NCBI GenBank assembly: GCA_038030265.1
Contig: CM075938.1
Span: 4,317,009 to 4,381,008 of the forward strand
Direction: 5' to 3'
DNA length: 64,000 bases
DNA from: Corythucha ciliata
Lineage: Eukaryota; Arthropoda; Insecta; Hemiptera; Tingidae
Shown here piece by piece: positions 1 to 11,319 of the stretch. The first letter of the stretch is position 1, and each line of letters begins with the position of its first letter. A model generated the notes under the pieces. The model did no database searches and was not told the DNA's origin. It worked only from the letters and a program-made list of their open reading frames with translations. The position numbers and the translations under genes are program-made.

Positions 1-1080
1 GATTCGCGGTACATGGAGGCCAATCTACAATGAATTGTGGAAACCAACGCAAAAGTGTTGTACTTGGGTAAACCGCGCGTTAAAGTTGAGAAAACACGCT
101 ACAATTTTGACAAAATAAAAGACGCTTTCAGGTTAAAATTGGACAAAAATCATTAATTCGCGGCTAAAATTGAAAAAATCACCAATTAGCGCAGCTAAAA
201 TTAAGAAAAACGTTAATTTTCAGTTCATATTGGGAAAAAGTGCTAATTCTCAGTTGAAAATGGAAAAAATCGCCAATTTACAGCTAAAATTGCGCCAAAC
301 GCCAATCTGTGACTGAAATTGAGAAAATTCGCTAATTCACAGGGGTTGAAACGCTACGACGCGTCGCCGCTACAATTTTAAAAAAGCGCTCACTCGTGGT
401 TGAAATTGAGAAAAATTCCGTCAATTTGCGGATTCTGAAGGCAACTTTTCAGGCTGAAATTGAAACAAAAAACGGCAATTTATTGCAATAGGCGAAGAAA
501 CCGCTAATTCGCGTGTGAACTGAGAAAAATCGCTCATGCATTGCGTATGGTGAACCAAAAAACTCCTAATTAGTGAAAATTGCCCCTATTTTGCAGCTAA
601 TATTGTGGAAAACACTTAAGAAAAACGTTAATTTCTAGCTAAAACTGAGAAAAGTGCTAATCCCCTGGTAAAAAAATTTTTAAAAATCTGTAATATGCTG
701 CTAAAATTGAGGAAACGCTAAAACTCGTGGATAGTTAAGAAACATCGCAACATCGCTCACGGGATAGAATGATACTTTGCTGCTAAAGTTGAGAAAATGC
801 GCAAATTCACGGCTATGGGAGGGGGTGGGGCAAAACCGCCGGCTGAAACTGATAAGAACGATACACTCGGTCAAAAAAGCGCTAATTTGCGGGTGGAGTC
901 CAAAAATCACCCCCAACTGAGAGATTGCGAGGCTATGATGAGGCCAGCAAGATGTCCATATTCAAGAGTGTGCTGGATGGGTGGAATAATGACTAAAATG
1001 TGAAATTACCCCCCCCTCACCATTAGAAGATTTTAATCTGATCCCCCCCCCCTCAGGACAAATTCCTACCTGCGCCACTG
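1..1080 (+). repeat. Degenerate 30-bp tandem array, family i, forward, ending in a hAT-like terminus
   Basis: Units recur every 30 bases with the pattern GCTAAAATTGAGAAAA then CGCTAATTCGCG. Period and A-rich blocks are kept although individual units differ heavily. No reading frame matches a protein. The right edge has a run of ten C (1043-1052) and then CTACCTGCGCCACTG at 1066-1080. The reverse complement of that is a CAGTGGCG start typical of hAT-type terminal inverted repeats. I infer that the array is the core of a nonautonomous DNA element whose left end lies outside the window. Confidence 0.75.
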
Positions 1081-1149
1081 CTCACGGCTAAAATGAGTGC
1101 CGGCTTCAGGCATTTGGCGCCCCCGGGCGAGTCTTACAATGGCGCCCCC

Positions 1150-1900
1150 ATGTAGTCACTGTTCAGAATAAAGCCGCGGATATGGCTTTTTTTTTCATTT
1201 TAACCACAAATTAGCATTTTTCCTAACACTACAGCGATTTTTTTCAATTGCATCAGTGAATTATTTATTATTTGTCTCTTTTTTAGCGGTGAATAAGCGA
1301 TTTATCTCCATTTTAGCCGAATTTTCTCAATTTTTACCGTAAAATACGCTTTTTTCCTAACTAGCCACAATTACCCTAATTGCCTCCAGAAACCGCGACT
1401 TGTCATTTTACCAGTTATCTGTGTATCAACAAATTTTCCCTAATTAACCCCTCAATTAGCCATTTGTCTTTATTCTAACCGCAAATTAGCGTTTTTCCTC
1501 ATTCTAGCCGCTAATTATAGATTTTTCTACATTTTCAGTCACGAATTAGAGTTTTTCCCAATTTTCACCGCATGACCTAACGGTATTTCTTAATTTGGCC
1601 GCGAATTAGCGGTTTTGTCCTCACTTCAGTGCTTCTTTTCAATTTTATCGATTAATTAGCTATTTTTCTCCATTTTCGCAGCGTGTAAGCGATTTCGTCT
1701 TTTCACCATTTTAACCGTGAATTAGTGCTTTATCTCAATTTAACAGCGAATTCGCGATTTTTCTGAATTTTGCAATGAATTAGTATTTTTCGTGTTTTTA
1801 GCCGCTAACGAGCGATTTTTCTCAATGCATGAATTAGCACTTTTTATTAATTTTAGCTAGTTAGCGATTTTTTTTTCTCTTGAAGCAATGCATTATCGCA
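1150..1900 (-). repeat. Degenerate 30-bp array, family i, reverse orientation
   Basis: Same family as 1-1080 but reversed: TTTTAGCCGCGAATTAGC and TTTTTCTCAATTTT alternate about every 30 bases. The bridge at 1081-1150 is GC-richer (GGCGCCCCCGGGCG) and not repetitive. No coding potential is seen. Confidence 0.7.
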
Positions 1901-1959
1901 AACAAAATTGTCTGTCTGACAAAAATTGTCGTTTCCACACTTCTAGCCTCTAAGTACAC

Positions 1960-2875
1960 TTTAAAACTATAGGGACACTTTAGCCGCGAAATAGCCAAGA
2001 TGCCACTTTATGGCTAAAATTAAGAAGAAAAAACGCAGAAAAGCAAAAAAAGCAAGACATAACGATAATTCAAGGCAATAAAAGTATAAAAGTGGAAACC
2101 CCTTGGGTAAAATTATGAAAACGCTAATTTCTGGGGCTAAAATGGAAAACAAAATGGCATATTCGCAAGTGAAATTGCAAAAAATTGCCCATTTGTGATA
2201 CAAAAGAGAAAAACTAATAATTTGCAGCTCAATTAGCGAAAAACGCTAAAATTTAGAAAAACGTTGATCCACAGATTTAATTGAGAAAATTGGTAATTCA
2301 GAAACTGCTCAAATTAGGGGGAAAAACCCTAAATCGCTAGAGACAAATTGAAGTAGCTCTAATTAGCAACTAAAATTGGGACGATCCTAATTCGAGGACA
2401 CAAAACGAAATGAATTACTAATTAATTCGCGGGTGAAAAGTGAGGAAAATCGCTAATTCACGGATGAAATTTGAAAAATAATGGCTAATTAGCAGCTAAA
2501 ATTGAGAAAAACACTAATCCAAAGCTTTAATTTAGAGAATCGCCAATTTAAAAAGTGCTAAAATTGTGAAAAACCGATAATTAGCTATTGGAAAATTGAA
2601 AAAGCTGTAATCAGCAACTTAAATTAGGACGATCCAGGACAAAAATGAAATGAATCGCTAATAATATCGCGGCCGAGAATCTAGAAAAATCGTTAATTCA
2701 CGGATGAAATTGGGAAAAACGCGAATAAAATACCTGTACAAAATACGTTAAATTCGCAGATAAAAATGAAAAAAAAAAGGCCTAACTCACGCGTAAATTG
2801 AGAAATACGCTAATTTACGGCTAATATTTAGTAAAACACTGATTTGCGGGTAAGATGTAGGAAAACACAGTCAAT
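1960..2875 (+). repeat. Degenerate 30-bp array, family i, forward orientation
   Basis: The array returns to the forward orientation (GCTAAAATTGAGAAAAAC, CGCTAATTCGCGG) and runs until gypsy coding sequence begins near 2876. The orientation therefore switches twice within 2.9 kb. The 78-codon minus ORF inside it is a by-product of low stop density. Confidence 0.7.
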
Positions 2876-3887
2876 GCCTACAAATGCATTCTCGGCTCAT
2901 CAAAAGTCACTTTCTTGGGATTATGAGGTCACCCCGGAAGGCACAACCCCCCCCCCTCTCGATCGTATCGCGGCGCTTCAAAATGTCAAACGCCCGACAA
3001 CAGCCCAAGGTCTTCGCCGCGTTTCCTCGGGATGATAAATTTCTACCGTCGTTTTCTCCCGTCTGCAGCACAACTTCAAGCGCCCCTTCACTCCGCTCTC
3101 GCCGGTCTCCGCGGTAAACAACCAATAGTTTGGACCCCGGCACTCGAGCAAGCTTTCCAGTCGTGCAAAGAACAGCTCGTAACAGCATCCATTCTCGCTC
3201 ATCCTGACCCCAAGGCTCAACTCGGGCTCTTCACTGATGCCTCTCAAGCTGCCATCGGGGCATGTCTTCAACAACGCGTGGCGAACGAGTGGCAGCCCCT
3301 CCCAAAAACTGACTCCACGCCAACAGCAGTGGCCAGCTTTTCATCGAGAACTTCATGCCGTCTACGCTGCCATACAACACTTTCGTCATACCCTTGAAGC
3401 CCAAACTTTCACTGCCTACACGGATCACAAGCCTCTCACGTTCGCCTTTCGTCAACGCAAGGAAAAGATACCCCCAATACAACTTAAGCAGCTCTCATTT
3501 GTTTCCCAGTTCACGACCGACATTCAACACATCAGCGGCGCTGCAAACATTGACGCTGATACTCTATCTCGAGATTCTCTCACCGCTGCAATTCCTCCCC
3601 CTGTCGATCTCACAACACGAGCTAAAGCGCAAAATCATGACGATGAACTTCGTGACCTCCTCAAAACCAACGATTCGTCCCTTCGCCTCCAAAACGTTGA
3701 CATCCCCGGGTCCGACATTACTCTTGTTTGCGACACGTCAACATCAACTCTTCGACCCTTCGTACCTACTCCACTTCGACGCCGCATTTTCGACTCTCTC
3801 CATAATTTGAGTCATCCCGGCATCAAAGCAACTACCCGGCTCATTTCACAACGCTTTGTGTGGCCTCGAATCCGTCAAGATTGCTGA
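2876..3887 (+). pseudogene. Gypsy reverse transcriptase thumb, RNase H and integrase zinc-finger remnant
   Basis: The first part reads through a connection motif of the KCxLG...VTFLG type and GLRR, then changes frame near 3020 into FLGMINFYRRFLP, a hallmark of the gypsy RT/RNase H junction. RNase H follows with LFTDASQAAIGA. A further frame change near 3300 leads to QQWPAFHRELHAVYAAI, YTDHKPL and HISGAANIDADTLSRD. The frame ends with LSHPGI...FVWPRI, the integrase HHCC entry region. A C-tract at 2950-2959 inside the coding sequence is one likely slippage site. The gene is broken and cannot make a full protein. Confidence 0.85.
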
Positions 3888-4884
3888 GCGTGGTCAGCAA
3901 TCACGGGCGTGTATTTCTTGCCAACGCGCCAAAATAACTCGCCACGTACACTCTCCACCTGGCAACTTGCCTACACCCACGTCGCGTTTTCAACACATCC
4001 ACGTCGACCTCATCGGACCACTTCCCCCCGTCGGACGGTATCGTTATTGTCTAACTGTGATCGACAGATTCACGCGATGGCCCAAAGTTTGGCCACTCGA
4101 AGACAGCTCCGCACCCAACGCCGCAAATGCTCTCGTCAACTGTTGGTTTTCCCGATTCGGCACACCGTCCCGAATCACGACTGACAAGGGCGGACAGTTC
4201 GAATCCGCGTTATTCCGATCTCTCGCATCAACCTTCGGTTTCGAACGCTTTCGGACCACTAGTTTACATCCCTGCGCCAACGGTCTAGTCGAAACTTTTC
4301 ATCGCCATTTAAAAGCGTCACTCATGTGTTACCCGACTATGAACTGGCTACAAGCTCTACCACTCGTTCTTCTCGGAATCCGCAGTGCCTTTCGTGAAGA
4401 ACTTAACACGTCCCCAGCCGAACTAGTCTACGGTGAACCTCTACGTCTTCCTGGCGAATTAATTGAATTACTCATCCAACAACAGTTCATCACTGCCCCC
4501 AACAACCTCGTTGACTGTTTACGTCGTCAAATGTCCGAATTACGGCCAGTACCCCCCGGCAGTCACTCGATGAAGAAGCCCTTCGTATTTCAAGAATTTT
4601 CGTCATGCACACATGTTTTTCTACGCGACGACACCAAACGCCGTTCGTTACAACCCCACTACACTGGTCCTTATCCCGTCTTAAGCCGCGATGACAAAAC
4701 TCTCACTATCTCCGTCAACGGAAAGTCGCTCAAAGTCAGCGTCGATCGGGTTAAACCAGCCTATTTCACGTCGTCCATGACATTAGAACATTCGAATAAT
4801 CCAGCAGTTGTCAAGAAACTAACACAGACAACTCGCCGAGTACATTTCGTTCTTCCCGGACTTCCAGTCTCCCCAGGGGGCTGA
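3856..4884 (+). pseudogene. Gypsy integrase catalytic core and C-terminal region
   Basis: An open frame of 342 codons holds the second zinc-finger cysteine pair (ACISCQRAK) and the retroviral-type core. Catalytic acidic residues lie in HVDLIGPLPP, ITTDKGGQFES and GLVETFHRHLK, so the D,D,E triad is intact here. A C-terminal segment with ALPLVLLGIR and VYGEPLRLPGE follows, then a chromodomain-free tail ending VSPGG. The frame is offset from the RNase H frame near 3880, so it is a remnant of one polyprotein. The stop codon TGA at 4882-4884 is also the first three bases of the LTR. Confidence 0.85.
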
Positions 4885-5053
4885 TGCGGTGGCCCCCCTT
4901 CTACTACTTTTATTATTTTTATTTATTTTCCGACACATGGTTAACAAAAATAAAGCAGTTCGGTTTTATCGTTTCAACAAATAATCGTAATTATCTAAAT
5001 AGGAGATCCTAAAATCTCTCCAAGCTCGCTCTCATTTATTGTAACCACGCTAC
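4882..5053 (+). repeat. Probable gypsy 3' LTR
   Basis: It begins TGATGCGG right after a purine stretch (AGGGGG at 4875-4880, a likely polypurine tract) and contains an AATAAA near 4950. A plausible end is ...CCACGCTACA near 5053. The end is uncertain because no 5' partner exists in the window. Confidence 0.5.
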
Positions 5054-8000
5054 ACTTTTCCAAATTTCCACCTTCGTTCGAAGGTTTCACCATTCAGTCC
5101 TCTTAAAAACACTCGGAAAATTCTGTCCACCAAGTACGCGGATGGTATGTTTTTTATGACAAAAATGCCGCACACGTTCAGATTGGGATATATACCCCCA
5201 GCGCTGGAGTGATTATTTTGAAGACGTTCCGGCTCAAGAATAGAGCTCGTAAATATACTTCGTCCCCGTATTTCATTGGCAAAAGAAACCCCTCTTGATG
5301 GGGAAAGACAAGTTTCTGTAGCAACACTGTTGTACAGGTTCGACGTCGGACTTTGAAAAATCCGATCGCATCAAACATATAATGAGCCAAATGTCATTTC
5401 AATCGATTTCTGTCAATTATCAAACAAGATAACTCTTTTTTTTTTTATGAAATAACACAACCTCTCGTGTTCCTGTTTTTGTTTGTCTCAACTGGGCTAT
5501 TAAAATAACTTTGTGTCGTTATTAACTTTTCAAATCGGTCAAGTATTGTAAAAATCGATCGTTAATGGGAAGGAAGGCGCGTGCCTACAGAGAGGAAGAA
5601 GACATCAAAAAATTCTGATTTTCGAGGAAAAATTTGGCCGATCCACGTGTTACAAAAAAACAAGATAGTGCGGAAAAAAATGTAAATATCAGTGCTTTTA
5701 TTACTGCATTTTAAGCTATTTTTAATTAATAATTTATTTTCAGGGTTTCAGCGTTGTTTGTTTCCTTCTTTATCTTCGACTAGAGGCTTCGTCGTAGAAA
5801 ATTGTATTTTTCTTGTTTATTTTTGTTTGTACCATTATTATACCTACTATAAGTAAATTTTAATAATTATTTAGTATAAAAGTAAAGACTAAAGAAACGA
5901 CTGCGATGGTGTGCTTCTTTTCTGTGGGGAAGAGAAAAAATACGACCAATGTGACTAATAAACGCACAGCACCGGACGGTTTTCGAGAGAAAATAATTAA
6001 ATGCAAAGACTGTTCCTCAAAGACGTTGATGGGCAATAAGTTGCCATGGTATGCTGACTTGTGAAATGGTTTTACAGAGGGAAGGGGAATTTTAGACCCC
6101 TCCCCTCCCCTCGGGGGTGGTGGGTCTATACTCCTACACTGTAATTGACCACCTGTACATATATTTACATAAATTAAAGAGGCTTTGAGGAGAATAGAAA
6201 CAAAACTCGCAAGCAGGAAGCGTGTGGTGGAGGAGGCGAACCATGCATGAGAGACTCTCTTCGAGGTTTGTGGAACTTATGAATGTAACCCGTGATCACG
6301 ATTCTTCGAGCACTATTGTCCCCTCAACCCTTCCCCCTCCCTGACTCACACACTAAAACGGTTGTTATCCCACGGTGTTATACACACACATTTCGCAAAT
6401 TAAATTGATATCTTACGACTCTGTTCACTTTCCAGATTGTCGTCTGTCAAAACGTTTATTCAAGATGGCTCGATTATAACCGACATTCCTCTCCTCGTCC
6501 CCTCAATATAAATACGCCCTTCCAAATGCATAAATAACGGTGTGAGACATTGATCCGGGACAGTCTAAATTGTCTTTCAGCCAAACCAAACCCATTTACA
6601 TAAATCTCGCTCCCTTCGCTACTTTTCAACCCTGATTTTTCTTGCCAACGCGATTCTGAACAGAATAAAAAAAAGTTTGTGAAGAGGGGAAGCTGAAAAC
6701 CAAAGTTCCCTTCCACAATGACTGAAGTAGAAATCGAGAAAGACTGACACTGCGGGAAAGGTGCGGACTATTTGTGACAAACGATGCTAGGAATCTTTCC
6801 CTTACCCATCAAGCTAAATTTATTTCTGAACAGACAAGGAAAAGTAAATTGTCTTTGGTCAGTGATCCCTTTAACGCTGAAGAGATACCGCAAGCTCTTG
6901 GTTTGTCTACATTTTGTTTTTTTCTCGAATATTTTACCGGATAACAAAAAACCTTCATCGTATGGTGTTCTCTCCTTTGAACCTGGATCAATTTTTTTTT
7001 TTTTTCCAAAAACGGGGGAAAAAATTACTTGGACTGCATGAAATTGCGTAATGGGACCCCCTCTTTCTCTCTCTCTTTACTTTTTCGTCTCGTAAATTTC
7101 GTTAATGGCGTTATTAACCATCCACTCTCCGACACCGTGCGCACAGAAAAAAAAAAAAAAAGTCAAAAGCGAAGAACGGGGCCCTTTACAAGAAGTTTGC
7201 AATAATAAAACCCCTCCCCCCCCCCTATAAATCGTGTTGGACATAAAGAAATATGGCCTCTTTATAAGGGCTTTACTTTAGGGAAAATAATCGTAGGGGG
7301 AAGTGATTGTGAAATTTTATATTTATGAATTTCATTTATTTTCCTTTTTTCGAGAGATCCAAAACAATTTTACGGTAGATAACTAAGCGATTTATTAGTT
7401 ATTTACGAAACACGTTTCTAAAATATTTTTGACGTTGTGCGATAGATGTTCTTTTATGCAAAGAATCTACAAATAGCTCGGTCGAATGGTTTTGTTTTGC
7501 TTGACTTGACGATTTTCGTAGAATTTTTTTATCCCAATTTCGATATAAATTAAGAGATATTTCCAACTTTGTTTTAGCCCAAATCGTTTAACCTTGAGAG
7601 AAGAAGGGAGACAACAAATTGCTGGTATTTTCCCTCCGCCCAGCCTCCTTCACAGCTGTTCAACCATTCCCCGGAATTTTTCGACGATTTTCAGCCCAAC
7701 AGTTGCGTAACTTTATGAAAAATAAAGAATTTCGGACAAGAAAAAAAAAAAAATATCTCAACGAACATAAACCGTTCGGTCTTCACCTTAAAGTGTCAAG
7801 CCTTCCGACCATTGAGAAGTTTAGAACGATTAAAAACTAAAATTGTCGGAATAACTGAAATATCCTTAACCGTTTTTTGTGGTTGCGTGTGTGAAAATCT
7901 TCCTTATAATAAATGAGCCATAGTGGAACATAATATAGGCGAAACCCAAACAAGGAGAACGTTCTGAAACCGAATTTTTTTAAAAATAAAAAATGTTATC

Positions 8001-8450
8001 TTGATCGTTACCAAACAAGAGATGAAATTAGCAGCGACCGAAAAAAAAATGGGAAGATCCTAGATGGCGAAACGCGGAATTTTCGGCTTTCTTCTAGGAG
8101 CTGTACATAAATTAACAAGTTGAAGAAGATTTCTAATTCCTTTTTATAAAGGTTCATATTTGGTTCACAGGAGTCCCTCGGAGAAATTAACCCCTTTGAG
8201 TCAAATTTGGTGATTCCGTGCTGTTTAGTTATTTTCCGGCCGACTGTCAAAGCAACACGTGGTGGGCAGAGAGGGCTTCGTTTAATGATTATTCATAAAT
8301 AACATTGGAATTTTGTTTTCGAAGTTCTTGCTCATTGACAATCCTCTCTATATACGCTCTGCGTCTGAAATTAAGAAAATAGCTATAATGTCCAGTTTCT
8401 GTAATCTTTACGCGACTAAAATTTTAAAAGGCAAATGTGTACTGTTTTGG
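5054..8450. other. No recognised gene
   Basis: About 3.4 kb of AT-rich sequence without the 30-bp array and without any frame I recognise. It has several homopolymer tracts (for example a C tract near 7210 and A tracts near 7150 and 7745). Open frames of 60-85 codons at 5178-5390 (-), 6784-7041 (+) and 7619-7840 (+) show no known motif. It may hold introns or intergenic DNA of a host gene. Confidence 0.5.
5906..6064 (+). CDS. Weak small ORF, 52 codons, unknown
   Basis: ATG at 5906 opens a frame ending with TGA at 6062-6064. The product is basic and has one CKDCSS cysteine pair. I do not recognise it, and there is no clear promoter, intron or homology evidence. It is reported because it sits in otherwise non-repetitive sequence; chance is the more likely explanation. 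Confidence 0.12.
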   Translation: MVCFFSVGKRKNTTNVTNKRTAPDGFREKIIKCKDCSSKTLMGNKLPWYADL

Positions 8451-8459
8451 GGGGGAAGT

Positions 8460-8965
8460 TCACGGCTAAACGTTAACAAAGCGCTAATATTGATGGATAA
8501 AATTACAAACAAGCGCTCATTATCCATGGCTGGAAAAATTCGCCGATAAAATTAAGGAAAAGCGATAATTCGCGAATACATTTGGAATATGTGAAATCGA
8601 GAAGACGAGACATTTCATGGCTTCCCGATAATACATCCTGACCGAAATTGATAAAAATCATCAAGTCGCGGTTTATAGTGGCCCTTTTATAAGGCTGAAA
8701 TACAGAAGAAGAAAGAAAAAACAAACAAACGCTAATGTCCTGTCCTTGAGGCAATCCCGCTGCTAAATTGCAAAAAGAGCGCTCATACAAGGCTAAAATC
8801 GAGAATAATCGACCATTCACGAATAAAATTGAGAATATATACCTACGCTAATTTGCGTTCCCTGGCTGAAGCTATAAAGATAGAGAAAAAGGGCGATATT
8901 CATGGCTAATAGTGAAAAAATCGCTTATTCGCGGCTGAAATGGTGAAAAAGTAATAATTCGCAGC
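8460..8965 (+). repeat. Degenerate 30-bp array, family i, forward
   Basis: The pattern GGCTAAAATTGAGAATA / CGCTAATTCGCGG repeats at about 30 bases. A run of G (about 8448) precedes it, and a run of ten G near 8967-8976 separates it from the LINE fragment at 8978. Confidence 0.65.
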
Positions 8966-8977
8966 GAGGGGGGGGGG

Positions 8978-9585
8978 GCGGATAGGCTCGCAAAAATACA
9001 AAGGCTTGCCTGCCTGGCGATTTTGGGGCCATTCCGGACAACCCCTACGAGGGCGATACAAAGATTACTAGGCCTGAAGCCCTTGGACATTAAAGTCAGG
9101 GGTCGGGCACTTGAAGTTGCCTACAGCTTGAGATGTCAGGGAGGCCTAAAGCGGGCCAGGCAGGGCCAATGGGACTGGGAAGGGGAACTAAATAGAGTAT
9201 CCCCGTCCTCGGCACTTAGGCCGGATTACGTGATTAAAAGGAATGACTTCTCGACCAAAATCAAACAGAGAGTCATTATGAGAGAAGAAGGTTGGGAATC
9301 CCGGCAAGGGGAGCTGGTGTGTTACACGGACGGCTCCAAGAAGGGTCAGGAAGGACCGACCGGAGCTGGAATTTTCGTGCCGGAGCTGGGGGTGGAAATA
9401 AGTATCCCGCTAGGGGGACACACCACAGTTTTCCAGGCCGAGGGGGTAGCGATCGATGCTTGTATTCGGGAGCTACTGAAGCGGAAAGTGACAGGTAGGG
9501 CGATCGGTATCTACTCTGATAGTAGCGCGAATCTGGGGGCGATCACCAAACCCGTGGTGGACTCAGCGGCCGTGGCTGGATGGAT
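8978..9585 (+). pseudogene. RNase H-bearing LINE fragment (RT C-terminus plus RNase H)
   Basis: The translation starts in the C-terminal part of a LINE reverse transcriptase (RLACLAILGPFRTTPTRAI) and continues into RNase H with CYTDGSKKG, an FQAEGVAIDAC helix and IYSDSSANL. These are the first three acidic positions of RNase H. The final His/Asp segment is missing because gypsy sequence follows. It is similar in layout to the LINE at 44802-45979 and probably belongs to the I/LOA/R1 group. It is 5'-truncated and cut at the 3' side. Confidence 0.75.
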
Positions 9586-9844
9586 TTTCGGCTCGAAAAA
9601 TGGCGGACAGACTTTCCAGCGATTCATGGACGAAGTTCTTCGAGACCTCCCGTTCGTCTTCACATACCTCAATGACGTCCTGGTCGCTTCCACGTCTCCA
9701 GAGGAACACGAAGAACGCCTTTCTCTTGTGTTCAAGCCTTTTGTCTCTCGCCAACGACACTACATTTTCTCCATCGTCTTATTTTCATTCTTCGAAGGAA
9801 TCAACATCGCTAAGGACTCACCTGGTTCGCTGGTGGGGGGTTGA
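9586..9844 (+). pseudogene. Gypsy RT fragment joined to the gypsy pol C-terminus
   Basis: In frame with the preceding LINE fragment, the sequence becomes FQRFMDEVLRDLPF...YLNDVLVASTSPEEH, a gypsy reverse transcriptase core. The usual YxDD catalytic motif reads YLND, so one catalytic Asp is replaced. After about 50 residues it jumps to a short tail ending LVGG and stops at TGA 9842-9844, exactly where an LTR-like TGATG begins. The copy is internally deleted. It is probably related to the element at 2876-5053. Confidence 0.75.
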
Positions 9845-10100
9845 TGTAGCATCCCCTTCATAATTAATTATTTTAATTATAAAAAGAAACCCGTGAAATT
9901 TACTTTTTCGTGTCAAATCCACGTCAATTAGGCTTAAAGAGGAGTGAAATCTGCAGAGACTAGCCGTCGACAGACGTAACTAAGACCATCAGGATGATGA
10001 AGGTGACTCTGGAATTATCCGTTTCGTCTTTGCACGGACGAAGAATCACACCTAGCTACGAAATTATGCTCTGACACTTCTGACAGTAGTGCTAGTATTT
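9842..10100 (+). repeat. Possible gypsy 3' LTR
   Basis: It starts TGATGTAGCATCCCC directly after a G-rich stretch (GGTGGGGGG). This is the same arrangement as at 4882. The right end is not defined; the next recognisable feature is a G run near 10102 before the Jockey fragment. Confidence 0.4.
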
Positions 10101-10111
10101 GAGGGGGGGGG

Positions 10112-10676
10112 GCACTTGCTTGATATACCTCACGCTCATTAGACCCATTTGGGAATACGGAAGCCAGATATGGGGGGGTGCGTCCAATTCACAGGTAAAA
10201 CGAGTCCAAACTTTTCAAAACCGTGCCCTAAGGATCATCACCAACGCGCCGTGGTATATCAGAAACGCCAATCTTCACAAGGACGTTAAAATCCCAACAG
10301 TACAGGAAACCCTGCAGGCCTCTTATTCCCGTTTCCACCAACGACTCCACAACCATCCAAACCCTCTAGCAGCCAGCATCCTCGATGCAGTTCCACCAGA
10401 CCGACAAAATCGCCGACTTAAACGCAAACGTCACACCGATCTCCTCCCCTCAACCCAAGATGACCAACCATAGCACCAATAACACCCACCGGCTCATGAC
10501 GAACGTACCAATTAACTAAGTACCTATTAAATTACCAAATTTCCTTTATAAAGAGAGAAAGTCACTGGACTTGTACTCTCAAACATGCGTCGTGTGATAT
10601 TTTCTACCTATAATTTATGATACTAACTGTAATGTATTTATATGCAATAAAGTTATCTTGTTAAAAAAAAAAAAAA
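10112..10676 (+). mobile_element. 5'-truncated Jockey-like LINE, 3' end with poly(A)
   Basis: The frame to 10473 encodes the C-terminal end of a Jockey-type ORF2: TLIRPIWEYGSQIWGGAS, RVQTFQNRALRIITNAPWY, then a basic tail. A 3' UTR of about 170 bases follows, with AATAAA at 10646-10651 and a poly(A) tail at 10663-10676. Endonuclease and RT core are absent, as expected for a 5'-truncated retrotransposition event. The tail abuts the outer end of inverted-repeat arm 1. Confidence 0.8.
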
Positions 10677-10678
10677 CT

Positions 10679-11270
10679 AATTTAAATTTGCGTCAAAAAT
10701 TGGAAATACGTTATTTCGCGGCTTCCTCGGGAGACTTTGAGGCTAAAATTGAGAAAAAGCGCTAATTTATGGCTATGAGTGAAAAACTCGCAAATTCGCG
10801 GCTAAAACTCAGACGAAATCGCTATTCCGCAGTGTATGATTACGGTGAACAAAAAATGCTAATTTGTGGTCAACATTTCGAGAATTTTACGGCTAATATT
10901 GAGTAATTTTCAGCTCATACTGAGTAAACCGCTAGAAAATCGCTAATTTGCAGCTAAAATTGTGGAAAACGCCAACTCGAGGAAAGTTGAAGAAACATCG
11001 TTGATTCACAGGATACCAAATCTACTTTGCTGCTAAAGTTGGGGAAAAGCGCATATTTATGTCTTTATGGTGGGGGGGGGGGATTACCCCGCTAATCAGT
11101 TGCTAATTTGCGGCGAAAAGCGCTAATTTGCTGTTAAAGTTGACAAAAAGCACTCATTCGCGGCTAAAATGGAGAAATTCGCATTTTAAACTTGGCATAA
11201 GTGCTGTTTAGCGGATAGACTGTGGAAATAGCGGTAATTTACCTACAATATATGGAAAAGGCCATGGCTA
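10679..11270 (+). repeat. Degenerate 30-bp array, family i, forward (arm 1)
   Basis: Units of GCTAAAATTGAGAAAA / GCTAATTTGCGGC type. The matching reversed copy is at 62105-62684. A G run near 11070-11079 interrupts it. Confidence 0.7.
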
Positions 11271-11319
11271 AAATTAGGAAAAGGCCTTAGAGGTTACCAA
11301 TAGAGGTTTTATGTATGTA

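Larger units (their letters stand above)
2876..5053 (+). mobile_element. 5'-truncated Ty3/gypsy LTR retrotransposon
   Basis: The order seen is: the tail of reverse transcriptase, RNase H, integrase, then a probable 3' LTR. Gag, protease and most of the reverse transcriptase are missing, and the left edge joins the 30-bp array directly. No matching 5' LTR is present. At least three frame changes make it dead. The LTR beginning TGATG with the pol stop codon inside it resembles CsRn1/Mag-type gypsy elements; that clade assignment is an inference. Confidence 0.85.

Noticed and set aside
1..2875. CRISPR-like array
   Set aside because: The 30-base period suggested it, but there are no identical repeats with distinct spacers, units are degenerate, no cas genes occur, and the genome is eukaryotic.
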